Shown one piece after another: positions 53,290 through 61,017 of a stretch of DNA of 64,000 nucleotides (position 1 is the first letter of the stretch; each line of letters begins with the position of its first letter). Source of the stretch: Lachnospiraceae bacterium Marseille-Q4251 (GTDB lineage: Bacteria; Bacillota; Clostridia; Lachnospirales; Lachnospiraceae); the NCBI GenBank assembly GCA_018223435.1, contig JAGTTO010000001.1, forward strand, positions 186,001 to 250,000, read 5' to 3'. Under the pieces are notes generated by a model. The model searched no databases and was not told where the DNA came from. It saw only the letters and a program-made list of their open reading frames with translations. The translations under genes and the position numbers were made by a program.

Positions 53290-54657
53290 TCAGTCTTTCT
53301 GAGCCAGCTCATACATCGCTGCTGCTACGATCTGGCAGGATTTCATCATCTTGTCGATCTCGACAAACTCGTTCGGCTGATGGATGGCGCTGCCCTGTCC
53401 CGGGAATTCCGGTCCGAACGCAACCATGTTCTTGAAGGCTTTCGCATAAGTACCGCCGCCGATTGCCAGGGGCTCCAGGTATTCGCCGGTCTCCTCTGCA
53501 TAAACCTTGCAGAGCTTCTTGATCAGCGGAGTCTCTTTGGAGATATAAAGGATCGGGGTGATTATGCAGCGAAGAACGCCCATGTCCTCTTTCTTAAGAG
53601 CAGCTTCCACATTGGCGCTGACATCTGCCACAACTGCGTTCTTCGGATAGCGGATATCCAGGGTCAGGCTCATCTCCTCGCCGTCGTAATTTACAACGCC
53701 AAGGTTTACGGTAGTCTCGCCGGTCTCGTCATCCTGATAGTAGATGCCAAGGGTCTCACCGTTGGTCTCGCCGTTCAGCTCGTTTCTCACAAAGTTGATC
53801 ATGTGCTGGAAATCGCCGCCGAAATCAACATCTTTGACTGCCTCAAAGAGACGCTCTGCTGCGTTGATACCTTTCTCCGGAGTGCTTCCATGAGCGCCGA
53901 AACCGTCTGCCTCAACGATAGTGTCGTTTCCTTCTTTATGTACGCGGACACCTTCCACTTCAGCTACCGGAATATCGCCCTCTATCACCAGTTTGCAGTA
54001 GGGAGTTACCACGTTGGCTGCGATGCCGCCGTGGAAGGATTTCACTTTGATCTTGCCCGGATCGGTGATTTTCTTGCCTACCAACATGTTGTGAGCGCCT
54101 TTCTCACAGAAGATCAGCGGATAATCGCCGTCGGGGGTGAAGCCCAGAGTCGGAAGCTCTCCGCCGTTCTCGATATAATAACGAACGCAGGAAGAACCGT
54201 TCTCCTCATCAGTACCGAAAAGGACACGGATACGGCGGTTGATCGGCAGGCCCAGATCGCGAATCGCTTTCAGTCCGTAGATGGCACCGATGGTCGGTCC
54301 CTTATCGTCCTGCACGCCACGGCCATAGAGTTTACCGTCGTGGATCTCTGCTCCAAAGGGAGGATAAGTCCAGCCTTCGCCCACCGGAACAACGTCCAAA
54401 TGGCCCAGAACGCCGACCATCTCGTCGCCCTCACCGAACTCCACATAACCCACACGGTTACCCACGTTTCCGGTCTTGAAGCCCAGGCTCTCGCCCAGCT
54501 TCAGAGCGTAATCCAGAGCTGCACGGCAGCCTTTTCCGTAGGGAGCTCCCTCTTCCGGAGCAGCTTTTACACTGTCGATCTGTACACAGCCCTGAACGGC
54601 TTTGATAATTTCATCCTGCATATCCATAATCTTTTCATTAAGCTTATCGTAACTCAT
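53290..54657 (-). CDS. pepV: M20 family dipeptidase PepV
   Basis: Zinc or manganese dipeptidase acting on unspecific dipeptides in the cytoplasm. The 455-residue product has metal motifs GVLGHLDVVPVGEGW, YGRGVQDDKGPTIGAIY and GTDEENGSSCV, and the lid domain carries NVVTPYCKLVIEGD. The distal His lies near SAIHQPNEFVEID. An AGGAGG site precedes the ATG and the promoter is at 54694-54722. It completes the peptide-degrading set of the window. Confidence 0.95.
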   Translation of the reverse strand: MSYDKLNEKIMDMQDEIIKAVQGCVQIDSVKAAPEEGAPYGKGCRAALDYALKLGESLGFKTGNVGNRVGYVEFGEGDEMVGVLGHLDVVPVGEGWTYPPFGAEIHDGKLYGRGVQDDKGPTIGAIYGLKAIRDLGLPINRRIRVLFGTDEENGSSCVRYYIENGGELPTLGFTPDGDYPLIFCEKGAHNMLVGKKITDPGKIKVKSFHGGIAANVVTPYCKLVIEGDIPVAEVEGVRVHKEGNDTIVEADGFGAHGSTPEKGINAAERLFEAVKDVDFGGDFQHMINFVRNELNGETNGETLGIYYQDDETGETTVNLGVVNYDGEEMSLTLDIRYPKNAVVADVSANVEAALKKEDMGVLRCIITPILYISKETPLIKKLCKVYAEETGEYLEPLAIGGGTYAKAFKNMVAFGPEFPGQGSAIHQPNEFVEIDKMMKSCQIVAAAMYELAQKD

Positions 54658-54693
54658 TTTGTCAAACCTCCTGGTTTTCTTCTACTCTTTGAA

Positions 54694-54722
54694 ATTTTAA
54701 CACCGCCCATAGGTAAAGTCAA
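54694..54722 (-). promoter_or_regulatory. promoter of pepV
   Basis: Minus-strand TTGACT (54722-54717) and TAAAAT (54699-54694) with a 17-base spacer. Its -35 lies two bases from the -35 of the divergent luxS promoter. Confidence 0.75.
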
Positions 54723-54724
54723 GG

Positions 54725-54753
54725 TTGTCTGCCGCGATGTTTTTTGATAAAAT
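54725..54753 (+). promoter_or_regulatory. probable promoter of luxS
   Basis: TTGTCT (54725-54730) and TAAAAT (54748-54753) with a 17-base spacer. The expected start of transcription falls inside the hairpin element that begins at 54753. Confidence 0.6.
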
Positions 54754-54855
54754 GTAACTATTCAGAGACAGATAGATTTCCGGTCGAAAGTGTGAGTCAT
54801 GCTTGCATGAACGAACACTTTTGGCTGGAAATCTATCTGGCTCTGAATAGTTACA
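54753..54855. repeat. 103-base near-perfect inverted-repeat element
   Basis: Almost the whole element is one palindrome. The left arm (from 54753) and right arm (to 54855) each begin TGTAACTATTCAGAG, continue with CAGATAGATTTCC, and match over about 50 bases with few mismatches. The centre is TCATGCTTGCATGA (54797-54810). Ends TGTAAC and GTTACA look like terminal repeats of a small non-autonomous mobile element. If the luxS promoter is real, it would be transcribed as a long leader hairpin. A ribosome site (AAAGGAG) follows 10 bases after. Confidence 0.75.
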
Positions 54856-54876
54856 TACTAAGAAAGGAGATTTTCC

Positions 54877-55356
54877 ATGGAAAAAATCACAAGCTTTACC
54901 ATAAACCACATCCTGCTCCAGCCCGGCGTCTATGTATCCCGGAAAGACTTGGCAGGCGAGACCACCGTCACCACCTTCGACATCCGCATGACCAGCCCCA
55001 ACGAGGAACCCGTTATGAACACCGCCGAGGTCCACACGATCGAGCATCTCGGAGCCACCTTCTTACGGAACCATGAGACCTGGAAATCCAGCGTTCTCTA
55101 CTTCGGCCCCATGGGCTGCCGTACCGGTTTTTACCTTCTTCTCACCGGAGACCACTCTTCCGAAGAGATTCTGCCTCTGATGATCGAAATGTTCGAGTTC
55201 ATCCGCGACTACCGCGGCGAGGTTCCCGGCGCTTCCCCGAAAGACTGCGGAAACTACCTGGATATGAATCTTGGCATGGCAAACTACCTGGCCAAACGCT
55301 TCCTGGATCAGGTCCTCTACCACATTACCCCGGACCGTCTGGTTTATCCGGAATAA
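54877..55356 (+). CDS. luxS: S-ribosylhomocysteine lyase LuxS
   Basis: Cleaves S-ribosylhomocysteine to homocysteine and the precursor of autoinducer-2, part of the activated methyl cycle. The 159-residue product has the metal motif HTIEHLGA with His53 and His57 and the base Glu56. The active-site Cys81 lies in GCRTGFYLL and the third ligand is Cys124 (KDCGNYLD). An AAAGGAG site precedes the ATG. No methyl-cycle partner such as pfs is adjacent. It is preceded by the hairpin element and closed by a strong terminator. Confidence 0.98.
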   Translation: MEKITSFTINHILLQPGVYVSRKDLAGETTVTTFDIRMTSPNEEPVMNTAEVHTIEHLGATFLRNHETWKSSVLYFGPMGCRTGFYLLLTGDHSSEEILPLMIEMFEFIRDYRGEVPGASPKDCGNYLDMNLGMANYLAKRFLDQVLYHITPDRLVYPE

Positions 55357-55363
55357 AAACGAT

Positions 55364-55420
55364 CCCCCGGCTCCGTCAGGGCAGTTTTCGATCTGCCCCT
55401 CCCGGAACCGGGGTATTTTT
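55364..55420 (+). terminator. intrinsic terminator of luxS
   Basis: Two-tier hairpin: outer arms CCCCGGCTCCG (55365-55375) and CGGAACCGGGG (55403-55413, one wobble pair), inner arms GGGCAG and CTGCCC, then TATTTTT. It may also serve the convergent DUF5662 gene. Confidence 0.9.
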
Positions 55421-56009
55421 ATGCCTGTTTTCTTCTTTTCTTCGGCAGCAGCTTCCGAAAATCCCGGTGAAGCGGAGCCAGATACACATGTTTCACATAG
55501 CCGTAAAGATACTCTTCTCCCCGCTGGTCCAGGATCCGGAGAAGTCCTTCGATCTCCCGTTCGGTCTTCGGATGGAGCATATAATGGGCCTTTCCTTTCA
55601 GAAAATACTCCAGCGGATCATGATCCGTATAATTTTCCCCGTTGTAGATCTTGGAGGCAGCGATCCGGTCCATCAGCATCTCCGCCACATAACGCCGTGG
55701 CATCTGCACGCCCTCAATCGGGTGTCCCGGCTTGTCGATACTGTAATCGAGCCAGTAGTCGAAATGATGCTTATTTCTGCCCTTGTGGTGGAGCCAGGCG
55801 GAGGAATAGCCCTTCGCCCGCCGTTCCGCGTCGTTGGGGCTTCGGAAACCCTGATAATATTTACAACCCACGAGAAACTCGCTGGGAGAATATTTGCTCA
55901 TATCGTGAAGCAGCCCCTGGCGGTACAGACCCACCCGGAAACAGCCCTTCGCCACAAGAATTTTGTGATGCGTGATCGTCTTAAAATGCTTGATTGCGTG
56001 AAATCCCAT
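55419..56009 (-). CDS. DUF5662 family protein
   Basis: A 196-residue protein of a conserved family without assigned function. The pattern of conserved His and Asp (HFKTITHHK, GLLHDMSKYSPSEF, SAWLHHKGRNKHHFDYW, ENYTDHDPLEYF) resembles a metal-binding helical domain of the HD kind, suggesting a phosphohydrolase; this is inference. The ATG at 56009 lies one base after the stop of the upstream GH13-like gene, with a GGAAGG site inside that gene; a longer frame would overlap it widely. Coupled translation is likely. Confidence 0.83.
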   Translation of the reverse strand: MGFHAIKHFKTITHHKILVAKGCFRVGLYRQGLLHDMSKYSPSEFLVGCKYYQGFRSPNDAERRAKGYSSAWLHHKGRNKHHFDYWLDYSIDKPGHPIEGVQMPRRYVAEMLMDRIAASKIYNGENYTDHDPLEYFLKGKAHYMLHPKTEREIEGLLRILDQRGEEYLYGYVKHVYLAPLHRDFRKLLPKKRRKQA

Positions 56010-56010
56010 C

Positions 56011-57837
56011 TTACTTCCTTCCCTCCAGAACCAGAATACTTCTCGGCGGCGCCTCAAAGGATTTCTGATCGATCCATTTGATCTCCTTTTCCGGTGAGGC
56101 TCCATCCTCTGTATCAAAAACCAGCTGCCAGGAAAGTCCCTCAGGAAGCTTTGGCAAGGCGAAACTCTGCTCCTTCCAGTGAAGATTGTAGGCAACATAG
56201 AGGTATTCTCCCTCCTCACCACAGTACATCATGCCAAAATGGCGGCTGGTGGTCTCGAAATTCCCGTACCAGGCCTGCTGGCCGTGGCAAGAAACGTCCG
56301 GATATCCCAGAACCGAACCACTGGTTCCCTGAAGCTCCTTCGCCTGATGAAGAAGCGGATGCGTCTTTCGGAAAGCAATCGCCGCTTTCACAAATTCAAA
56401 CAGTTCCGCCTGCTTTTTCAGTCCGTTCCACTCCAGCCAGGAAGTCTCGTTGTCCTGGCAGTAGGGGTTGTTGTTGCCCCGCTGGCTGTTCCCAAACTCG
56501 TCTCCCGCCAGAATCATGGGCGTTCCCTGAGAAAAAAGAAGGAGCAGAAAGGCATTTTTCATCTGCTGCAGACGAAGCTCCTGGATCTTCTTTTTCCGGC
56601 TGGGGCCTTCCACGCCGCAGTTCCAGCTGAAATTGTAGGCCGGACCGTCCTGACCGCCCTCGCCGTTAGCCTCATTGTGGCGTTCCTCATAGGACACGAG
56701 ATCCATCAGAGTAAAGCCGTCGTGATGGGTAATGTAATTGATGACCGCGCACTTCGCCGGGTTCTTCCGCACCCGCCAGGTGAAGGCCGGGAGCTGGTCC
56801 TCGTCCCCTTTAAGAAAACGGCGGGCATCCACGAGGAAACCGTCGTTGTGCTCCGCCAGATTCCGGAACGCGGGCGTCTTTTTCCTTTCATAAATGTTAT
56901 CCGTATCAAACCAGGTAGAAAGAAGCTTGGTTCCCACAAACATCGGATCCCGGGCAAGAAAACGGTTCATAGAATCATTTCCCATCAGGTAAAAACCGTC
57001 CACATGGTAATCCCGTACCCAGTGCTCCAGACAGTCGAAAATCAGCCGTTCCTCCGTTCCCTCCGGGAAAAAGATCTCCATGAGGACTTCGATGCCCTCG
57101 GCGTGAAACTTTTTCACCAGATCCTTAAACTCCTTCACCGGATCTTTCACGGAGTAGGTGCTTTTCGGAGCGAAATACCGGGCTTTCCCATATCCCCAGT
57201 AATTGAGTTTCGGTTCCTGCCCTTCTTTCTGATAGGGAATATTTTTCTCCTTTTCCGGAAGAATCCGCTCATCAAAATCATACACCGGCATCAGAAGCAG
57301 CTGGTTGACGCCCAGCTCCTTCAGATAGGGGATCTTTTCTGCCAGTCCCACAAAGGTGCCCTTGTGCCGCACTCTGGAATTCTGATTCTTCGTAAAGCCT
57401 CTCACATGAAGATGATAAAGGATCCCCTCCTCATAGGGAATTTTCGGATAGCGGTCATTTTCCCAGTTATAGGCCTCAAAAGCAAAGCCACCCCGAAGGG
57501 CCGGAACGCCAGTTTCCGGATCCCACTCCCCGAAATCCTTCCGGCCCAGGATTCGCTCCGCTCTGGGGTCCACAAAGACTTCCTCACCAATCCGGTAGGC
57601 ATACTCATACCGTTCCGGGCGAAAACCTTTGAGAAAAATGGAACAGAGATCCCCCATGACCTTTTCCCCCATGGGAATCACTGCCTCCGGCTCTTCTTCC
57701 CCTTTCTGGAAAAGCAGAAGCTCCGCTGTCTCAGCTTCTGGAAGTTCCAGGGTAAAATTGACACCCTGGCCGGTCTTTGTCACTCCAGCCCTCGTCCAGT
57801 CCCCCGTCTCCGGTATCCATTGTTTTTCCATGGTCAT
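56011..57837 (-). CDS. GH13 isoamylase-like protein with degenerate catalytic site
   Basis: A 608-residue protein built like glycogen debranching enzymes: N-terminal beta domain (about 1-110), a barrel (about 135-490) and a C-terminal beta domain. Conserved parts include GILYHLHVRGFTKNQ, LNYWGYGKARYFAPKSTYS, NYITHHDGFTLMDLVSYEER, FSWNCGVEGP and GDEFGNSQRGNNNPYCQDNE. The catalytic regions are changed. The strand normally ending DVVYNH reads LMEIFFPE (E254), the nucleophile position in DGFR-x-D is Met285 (DGFYLMGN), and the general acid position is Thr308 (KLLSTWFD). Only the stabilising Asp373 remains. It is probably not a hydrolase; a glycan-binding role is possible. It overlaps the ABC-F gene by four bases. 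Confidence 0.85.
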   Translation of the reverse strand: MTMEKQWIPETGDWTRAGVTKTGQGVNFTLELPEAETAELLLFQKGEEEPEAVIPMGEKVMGDLCSIFLKGFRPERYEYAYRIGEEVFVDPRAERILGRKDFGEWDPETGVPALRGGFAFEAYNWENDRYPKIPYEEGILYHLHVRGFTKNQNSRVRHKGTFVGLAEKIPYLKELGVNQLLLMPVYDFDERILPEKEKNIPYQKEGQEPKLNYWGYGKARYFAPKSTYSVKDPVKEFKDLVKKFHAEGIEVLMEIFFPEGTEERLIFDCLEHWVRDYHVDGFYLMGNDSMNRFLARDPMFVGTKLLSTWFDTDNIYERKKTPAFRNLAEHNDGFLVDARRFLKGDEDQLPAFTWRVRKNPAKCAVINYITHHDGFTLMDLVSYEERHNEANGEGGQDGPAYNFSWNCGVEGPSRKKKIQELRLQQMKNAFLLLLFSQGTPMILAGDEFGNSQRGNNNPYCQDNETSWLEWNGLKKQAELFEFVKAAIAFRKTHPLLHQAKELQGTSGSVLGYPDVSCHGQQAWYGNFETTSRHFGMMYCGEEGEYLYVAYNLHWKEQSFALPKLPEGLSWQLVFDTEDGASPEKEIKWIDQKSFEAPPRSILVLEGRK

Positions 57838-59642
57838 TTCCCCCGTTCCTGTTCGATCCGCTCGGCAAGGTCCGTGAGATACTCCCAGCGCTCCATTTTC
57901 TCCATCAGCTTCTCTTCCGTCTCCTCTTTTTCCTTCGTGAGGGCACTCAGCTTCGGATAATCCGTGGAGTTTCGGACAATCTCAAGATCCAGCTCCTTGA
58001 CTTTTTCCTCCAGTGCCTCGATCTCCTCGTCGATGACCGCATATTCCTTTTCTTCATTATAAGTAAATTTCAGCTTTCTGGTTCTCGGTTTTTCCGTCTT
58101 TTCCTTCGGAGCCTCCGCTTCCTCTGCTTTCACCGGAGTTCCATTTTCCTCCGCCCGGGCCGCCGAAGCCACCTGATAATCAGAGAAACCGCCCTCATAC
58201 TGGCGTATTTTCCCATTCTCTTCAAAAGCAAACATCCGCCGCACCACACGGTCCAGGAAATAACGGTCATGAGAAACCGTGATCACGATGCCGTCGAAAC
58301 CGTCCAAATAATCCTCCAGGATCGTCAGGGTCCGGATATCGAGATCGTTGGTGGGCTCATCCAGGATCAGCACATTGGGCGCTGTCATCAGGATCCGCAA
58401 AAGATACAGTCGTCGTTTCTCTCCGCCGGAGAGCTTTCCGATGAGGCTCCACTGCATGGCCCCGTCAAAAAGGAAGCGCTCCAGCATCTGTGCCGCCGTG
58501 ATCGTCCCTTCTGTGGTCTGGACATACTCGCCCGCTTCCTTAATATAATCAATGACCCGCATATTATCATCCAGAGACTCGCTCTCCTGGGAAAAATAAC
58601 CGATTTTTACGGTCTGGCCGATCTCAATGGTACCGGCATCCGGCTCCACCTCACCGACAATCATTTTCAATAGGGTACTCTTTCCGCAGCCGTTCGGTCC
58701 CGTGATTCCCACGCGGTCGCCCTTGAGGAAAATGTAGGTGAAATCCCGGATCAGCTGCCGGTCTCCATAAGCTTTGCAAAGACCTTCCACTTCCACGGTC
58801 TTTCTGCCCAGCCGGGAACTCAAGGAGCTCATCTGCACCTGGCTCTCTTCTGCTGGGCCGTCCTTTTCCTGCATGATCTCAATCCGCTGAATGTGAGCCT
58901 TCTGCTTCGTGGAACGGGCTCTGGCTCCCCGCATGAGCCATTCAAGTTCTTTCCTCAAGATGCTCTGGCGCTTCCGCTCCGTCGCGATCTCCATATTCTG
59001 ACGCTCTTCCTTAAGGCGTACAAACTCGGAATAGCTGCCGGGGTAACTGTAAATTTTTCCCTGATCCACTTCCACAATCCGGGTGGCCACACGGTCCAGG
59101 AAATAACGGTCATGGGTAACCATCACGAGGGCTCCACGGAAACGGATCAGAAAGTCCTCGAGCCACTGGGCCATCTGACCGTCCAGATGGTTGGTGGGCT
59201 CGTCCAGAATCAGGATATCCGGCTCCTTTAAGAGTACATTGGCCAGAGCCACTCTCTTTTTCTGGCCGCCGGAAAGCTGGTGTACCGACTTTTCAAATTC
59301 GTCGATCCCCAGGGACAGAAGCATCGTCTTGGCCTCGCTCTCGATGCTCCATTCGTTGATCTTGTTTTTGTTCCCCGCAAGGGCTGCCTGAAGAACAGTC
59401 ATTCCCTCCTCAAACTCCGGCTTCTGGGGAAGATAACCCAGGACCAGGTTGTTTCCCAGGGTCACTTTGCCGCTGTCCGGCTCCTCCAGACCGGCGATGA
59501 TCTTGAGCAGAGTACTTTTTCCCGTTCCGTTGACGCCGATGACGCCGATCTTTTCGCCCTCGTTGACGGAGAAATCCGCCTGGTCAAAGACCTGTCTCTC
59601 GGTAAATACTTTGGAAAGATTTTCTATCGTGAGTAAATTCAT
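57834..59642 (-). CDS. ABC-F family ATPase (Uup-like)
   Basis: Soluble protein with two ATPase domains that acts on ribosomes or DNA rather than transport. In the 602-residue product from the ATG at 59642, the first domain has IGVNGTGKSTLLKIIAGLE and LSGGQKKRVALANVLL. A linker with charged helices follows (about 240-280). The second domain has ITGPNGCGKSTLLKMIVGE and LSGGEKRRLYLLRILM with LILDEPTNDLDIRTL. A C-terminal coiled coil (about 530-602) resembles Uup. The chosen start has GGGAG ten bases upstream. The stop overlaps the GH13-like start (ATGA). Confidence 0.9.
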   Translation of the reverse strand: MNLLTIENLSKVFTERQVFDQADFSVNEGEKIGVIGVNGTGKSTLLKIIAGLEEPDSGKVTLGNNLVLGYLPQKPEFEEGMTVLQAALAGNKNKINEWSIESEAKTMLLSLGIDEFEKSVHQLSGGQKKRVALANVLLKEPDILILDEPTNHLDGQMAQWLEDFLIRFRGALVMVTHDRYFLDRVATRIVEVDQGKIYSYPGSYSEFVRLKEERQNMEIATERKRQSILRKELEWLMRGARARSTKQKAHIQRIEIMQEKDGPAEESQVQMSSLSSRLGRKTVEVEGLCKAYGDRQLIRDFTYIFLKGDRVGITGPNGCGKSTLLKMIVGEVEPDAGTIEIGQTVKIGYFSQESESLDDNMRVIDYIKEAGEYVQTTEGTITAAQMLERFLFDGAMQWSLIGKLSGGEKRRLYLLRILMTAPNVLILDEPTNDLDIRTLTILEDYLDGFDGIVITVSHDRYFLDRVVRRMFAFEENGKIRQYEGGFSDYQVASAARAEENGTPVKAEEAEAPKEKTEKPRTRKLKFTYNEEKEYAVIDEEIEALEEKVKELDLEIVRNSTDYPKLSALTKEKEETEEKLMEKMERWEYLTDLAERIEQERGK

Positions 59643-59662
59643 TCTGTTTCGGCTCCCATCTC

Positions 59663-60415
59663 TCAAAAGATCTCAAGTTCCACCGGACAATGGTCGGAAC
59701 CGAAGATCTCCGTATGAATTTTTGCGTCCTTCAGTTCGTCTTTCAGAACCTCAGATACCAGAAAATAGTCGATACGCCAGCCGGCGTTCTTCTCCCTCGC
59801 ATGAAAACGGTAAGACCACCAGGAATAGATCCCGGTCTCCTCAGGATAAAAATACCGGAACGTATCCACAAAACCTTCTTTCAGAAGCTCGGAAAATCTG
59901 GCTCTCTCCTCATCGGTGAAGCCGGCATTTTTCCGGTTGGTCTTGGGATTTTTAAGATCAATCTCCTGATGGGCCACATTCAGGTCGCCGCAGAAGATCA
60001 CGGGCTTTTTCTCCTCCAGCTTTTTGAGATAAGCCAGAAAAGCTTTTTCCCACTCCATCCGGTAATCCAGGCGTTTCAAGCCGTCCTGGGAGTTGGGCGT
60101 GTAGACGGTGACAAAATAAAATTTCTCATATTCCAGGGTAATGACCCGACCCTCATGGTCGTGCTCCGGGATTCCAATTCCATAGGCAGCGCTTAAAGGT
60201 TCTTCCTTCGTAAAAATAGCCGTGCCGGAATAACCTTTTTTCTCCGCATAGTTCCAGTACTGGTGGTAGCCGGGAAGCTCCAGCGCCAGCTGCCCCTCAG
60301 AAAGCTTCGTCTCCTGCAGGCAGAAAATATCCGCGTTCAGACTCTTGAACGCGTCCATAAACCCTTTGGTCATGCAGGCTCTCAGGCCATTCACATTCCA
60401 GGATATCAATTTCAT
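59663..60415 (-). CDS. xth: exodeoxyribonuclease III
   Basis: Base-excision-repair nuclease cutting abasic sites and trimming 3' ends. The 250-residue product has [65 protein letters not shown] and GSDHCPVEL, which together hold the metal and catalytic residues. The ATG at 60415 has AAGGAG ten bases upstream; a TTG at 60424 is too close to that site. It is followed by the ABC-F gene after 20 bases and has its own promoter. Confidence 0.96.
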   Translation of the reverse strand: MKLISWNVNGLRACMTKGFMDAFKSLNADIFCLQETKLSEGQLALELPGYHQYWNYAEKKGYSGTAIFTKEEPLSAAYGIGIPEHDHEGRVITLEYEKFYFVTVYTPNSQDGLKRLDYRMEWEKAFLAYLKKLEEKKPVIFCGDLNVAHQEIDLKNPKTNRKNAGFTDEERARFSELLKEGFVDTFRYFYPEETGIYSWWSYRFHAREKNAGWRIDYFLVSEVLKDELKDAKIHTEIFGSDHCPVELEIF

Positions 60416-60449
60416 TATATACAAGCTCCTTTACTTTTCACTATCCTTC

Positions 60450-60478
60450 ATTATAGCCGACCTCTCCGGGTTTGTACA
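60450..60478 (-). promoter_or_regulatory. promoter of xth operon
   Basis: Minus-strand TGTACA (60478-60473, 4 of 6) and TATAAT (60455-60450) with a 17-base spacer, about 35 bases before the xth ATG. Confidence 0.7.
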
Positions 60479-60573
60479 GGTTTTTCATAATAGGGCTTGC
60501 TTTTTTCATATGCATCTGATAAAGTGAAACTACACATCTTAACGTGAATCTAATAGAAAATGAGGTATCAGAA

Positions 60574-60945
60574 ATGAGCGATTTAGAAAATAATAATGGC
60601 GTAACCCCCTGCACCAGCGAAGACTGCAGCGGCTGCGAAGGCTGCGGAACCGACGGAGAAGCTACCGTTACCCTGACTCTGGACGATGGAACCGTTCAGG
60701 AGTGCGCCGTACTTACCATCTTCCCGGTAGACGACAAACAGTACATTGCCCTCCTTCCGCTGGATGAGAACGGCGAGAACGACGACGGAGAGGTTTACAT
60801 CTACCGTTTCCAGGAAGTCAACGGCGAACCGAGCCTGGACAACATCATGGACGACGACGAGTACGAGAGAGTTGCAGACGCTTTCGACGAGCTTCTGGAT
60901 GACTCTGAGTACGACGAGCTGGTTGATGCAGACGACGAAAACTAA
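60574..60945 (+). CDS. DUF1292 protein with N-terminal cysteine cluster
   Basis: A 123-residue acidic protein of the YrzB/DUF1292 family of unknown function. The domain (about 28-110) has VTLTLDDGTVQECAVLTIFP and YIALLPLDENGENDDGEVYI and then an Asp/Glu-rich tail. Ahead of it is a short segment with four Cys (PCTSEDCSGCEGCG) that could bind metal. The ATG at 60574 has a GAGGT site; the frame opens further upstream at 60544 without one. It is a single gene ending in a strong terminator. Confidence 0.88.
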   Translation: MSDLENNNGVTPCTSEDCSGCEGCGTDGEATVTLTLDDGTVQECAVLTIFPVDDKQYIALLPLDENGENDDGEVYIYRFQEVNGEPSLDNIMDDDEYERVADAFDELLDDSEYDELVDADDEN

Positions 60946-60954
60946 GAGAAAATG

Positions 60955-61004
60955 AAAAACTGGCAGATGAGAGATACTGTATTCTTTCATCTGCCAGTTT
61001 TTTT
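60955..61004. terminator. bidirectional terminator of DUF1292 gene and UvrD-like gene
   Basis: A 16-base inverted repeat (arms at 60955-60970 and 60987-61002, core CTGGCAGATGA) with seven T on the plus strand and five on the minus strand, between convergent genes. Confidence 0.93.
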
Positions 61005-61017
61005 ATGCTCGTTTAAA

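Noticed and set aside
53284..54747. 487-codon open frame on the plus strand
   Set aside because: Antisense to pepV and crossing its promoter; composition is that of a shadow frame.
56179..57960. 593-codon open frame on the plus strand
   Set aside because: Antisense to the GH13-like gene and the end of the ABC-F gene, with no start signals; the minus-strand frame has clear family motifs.
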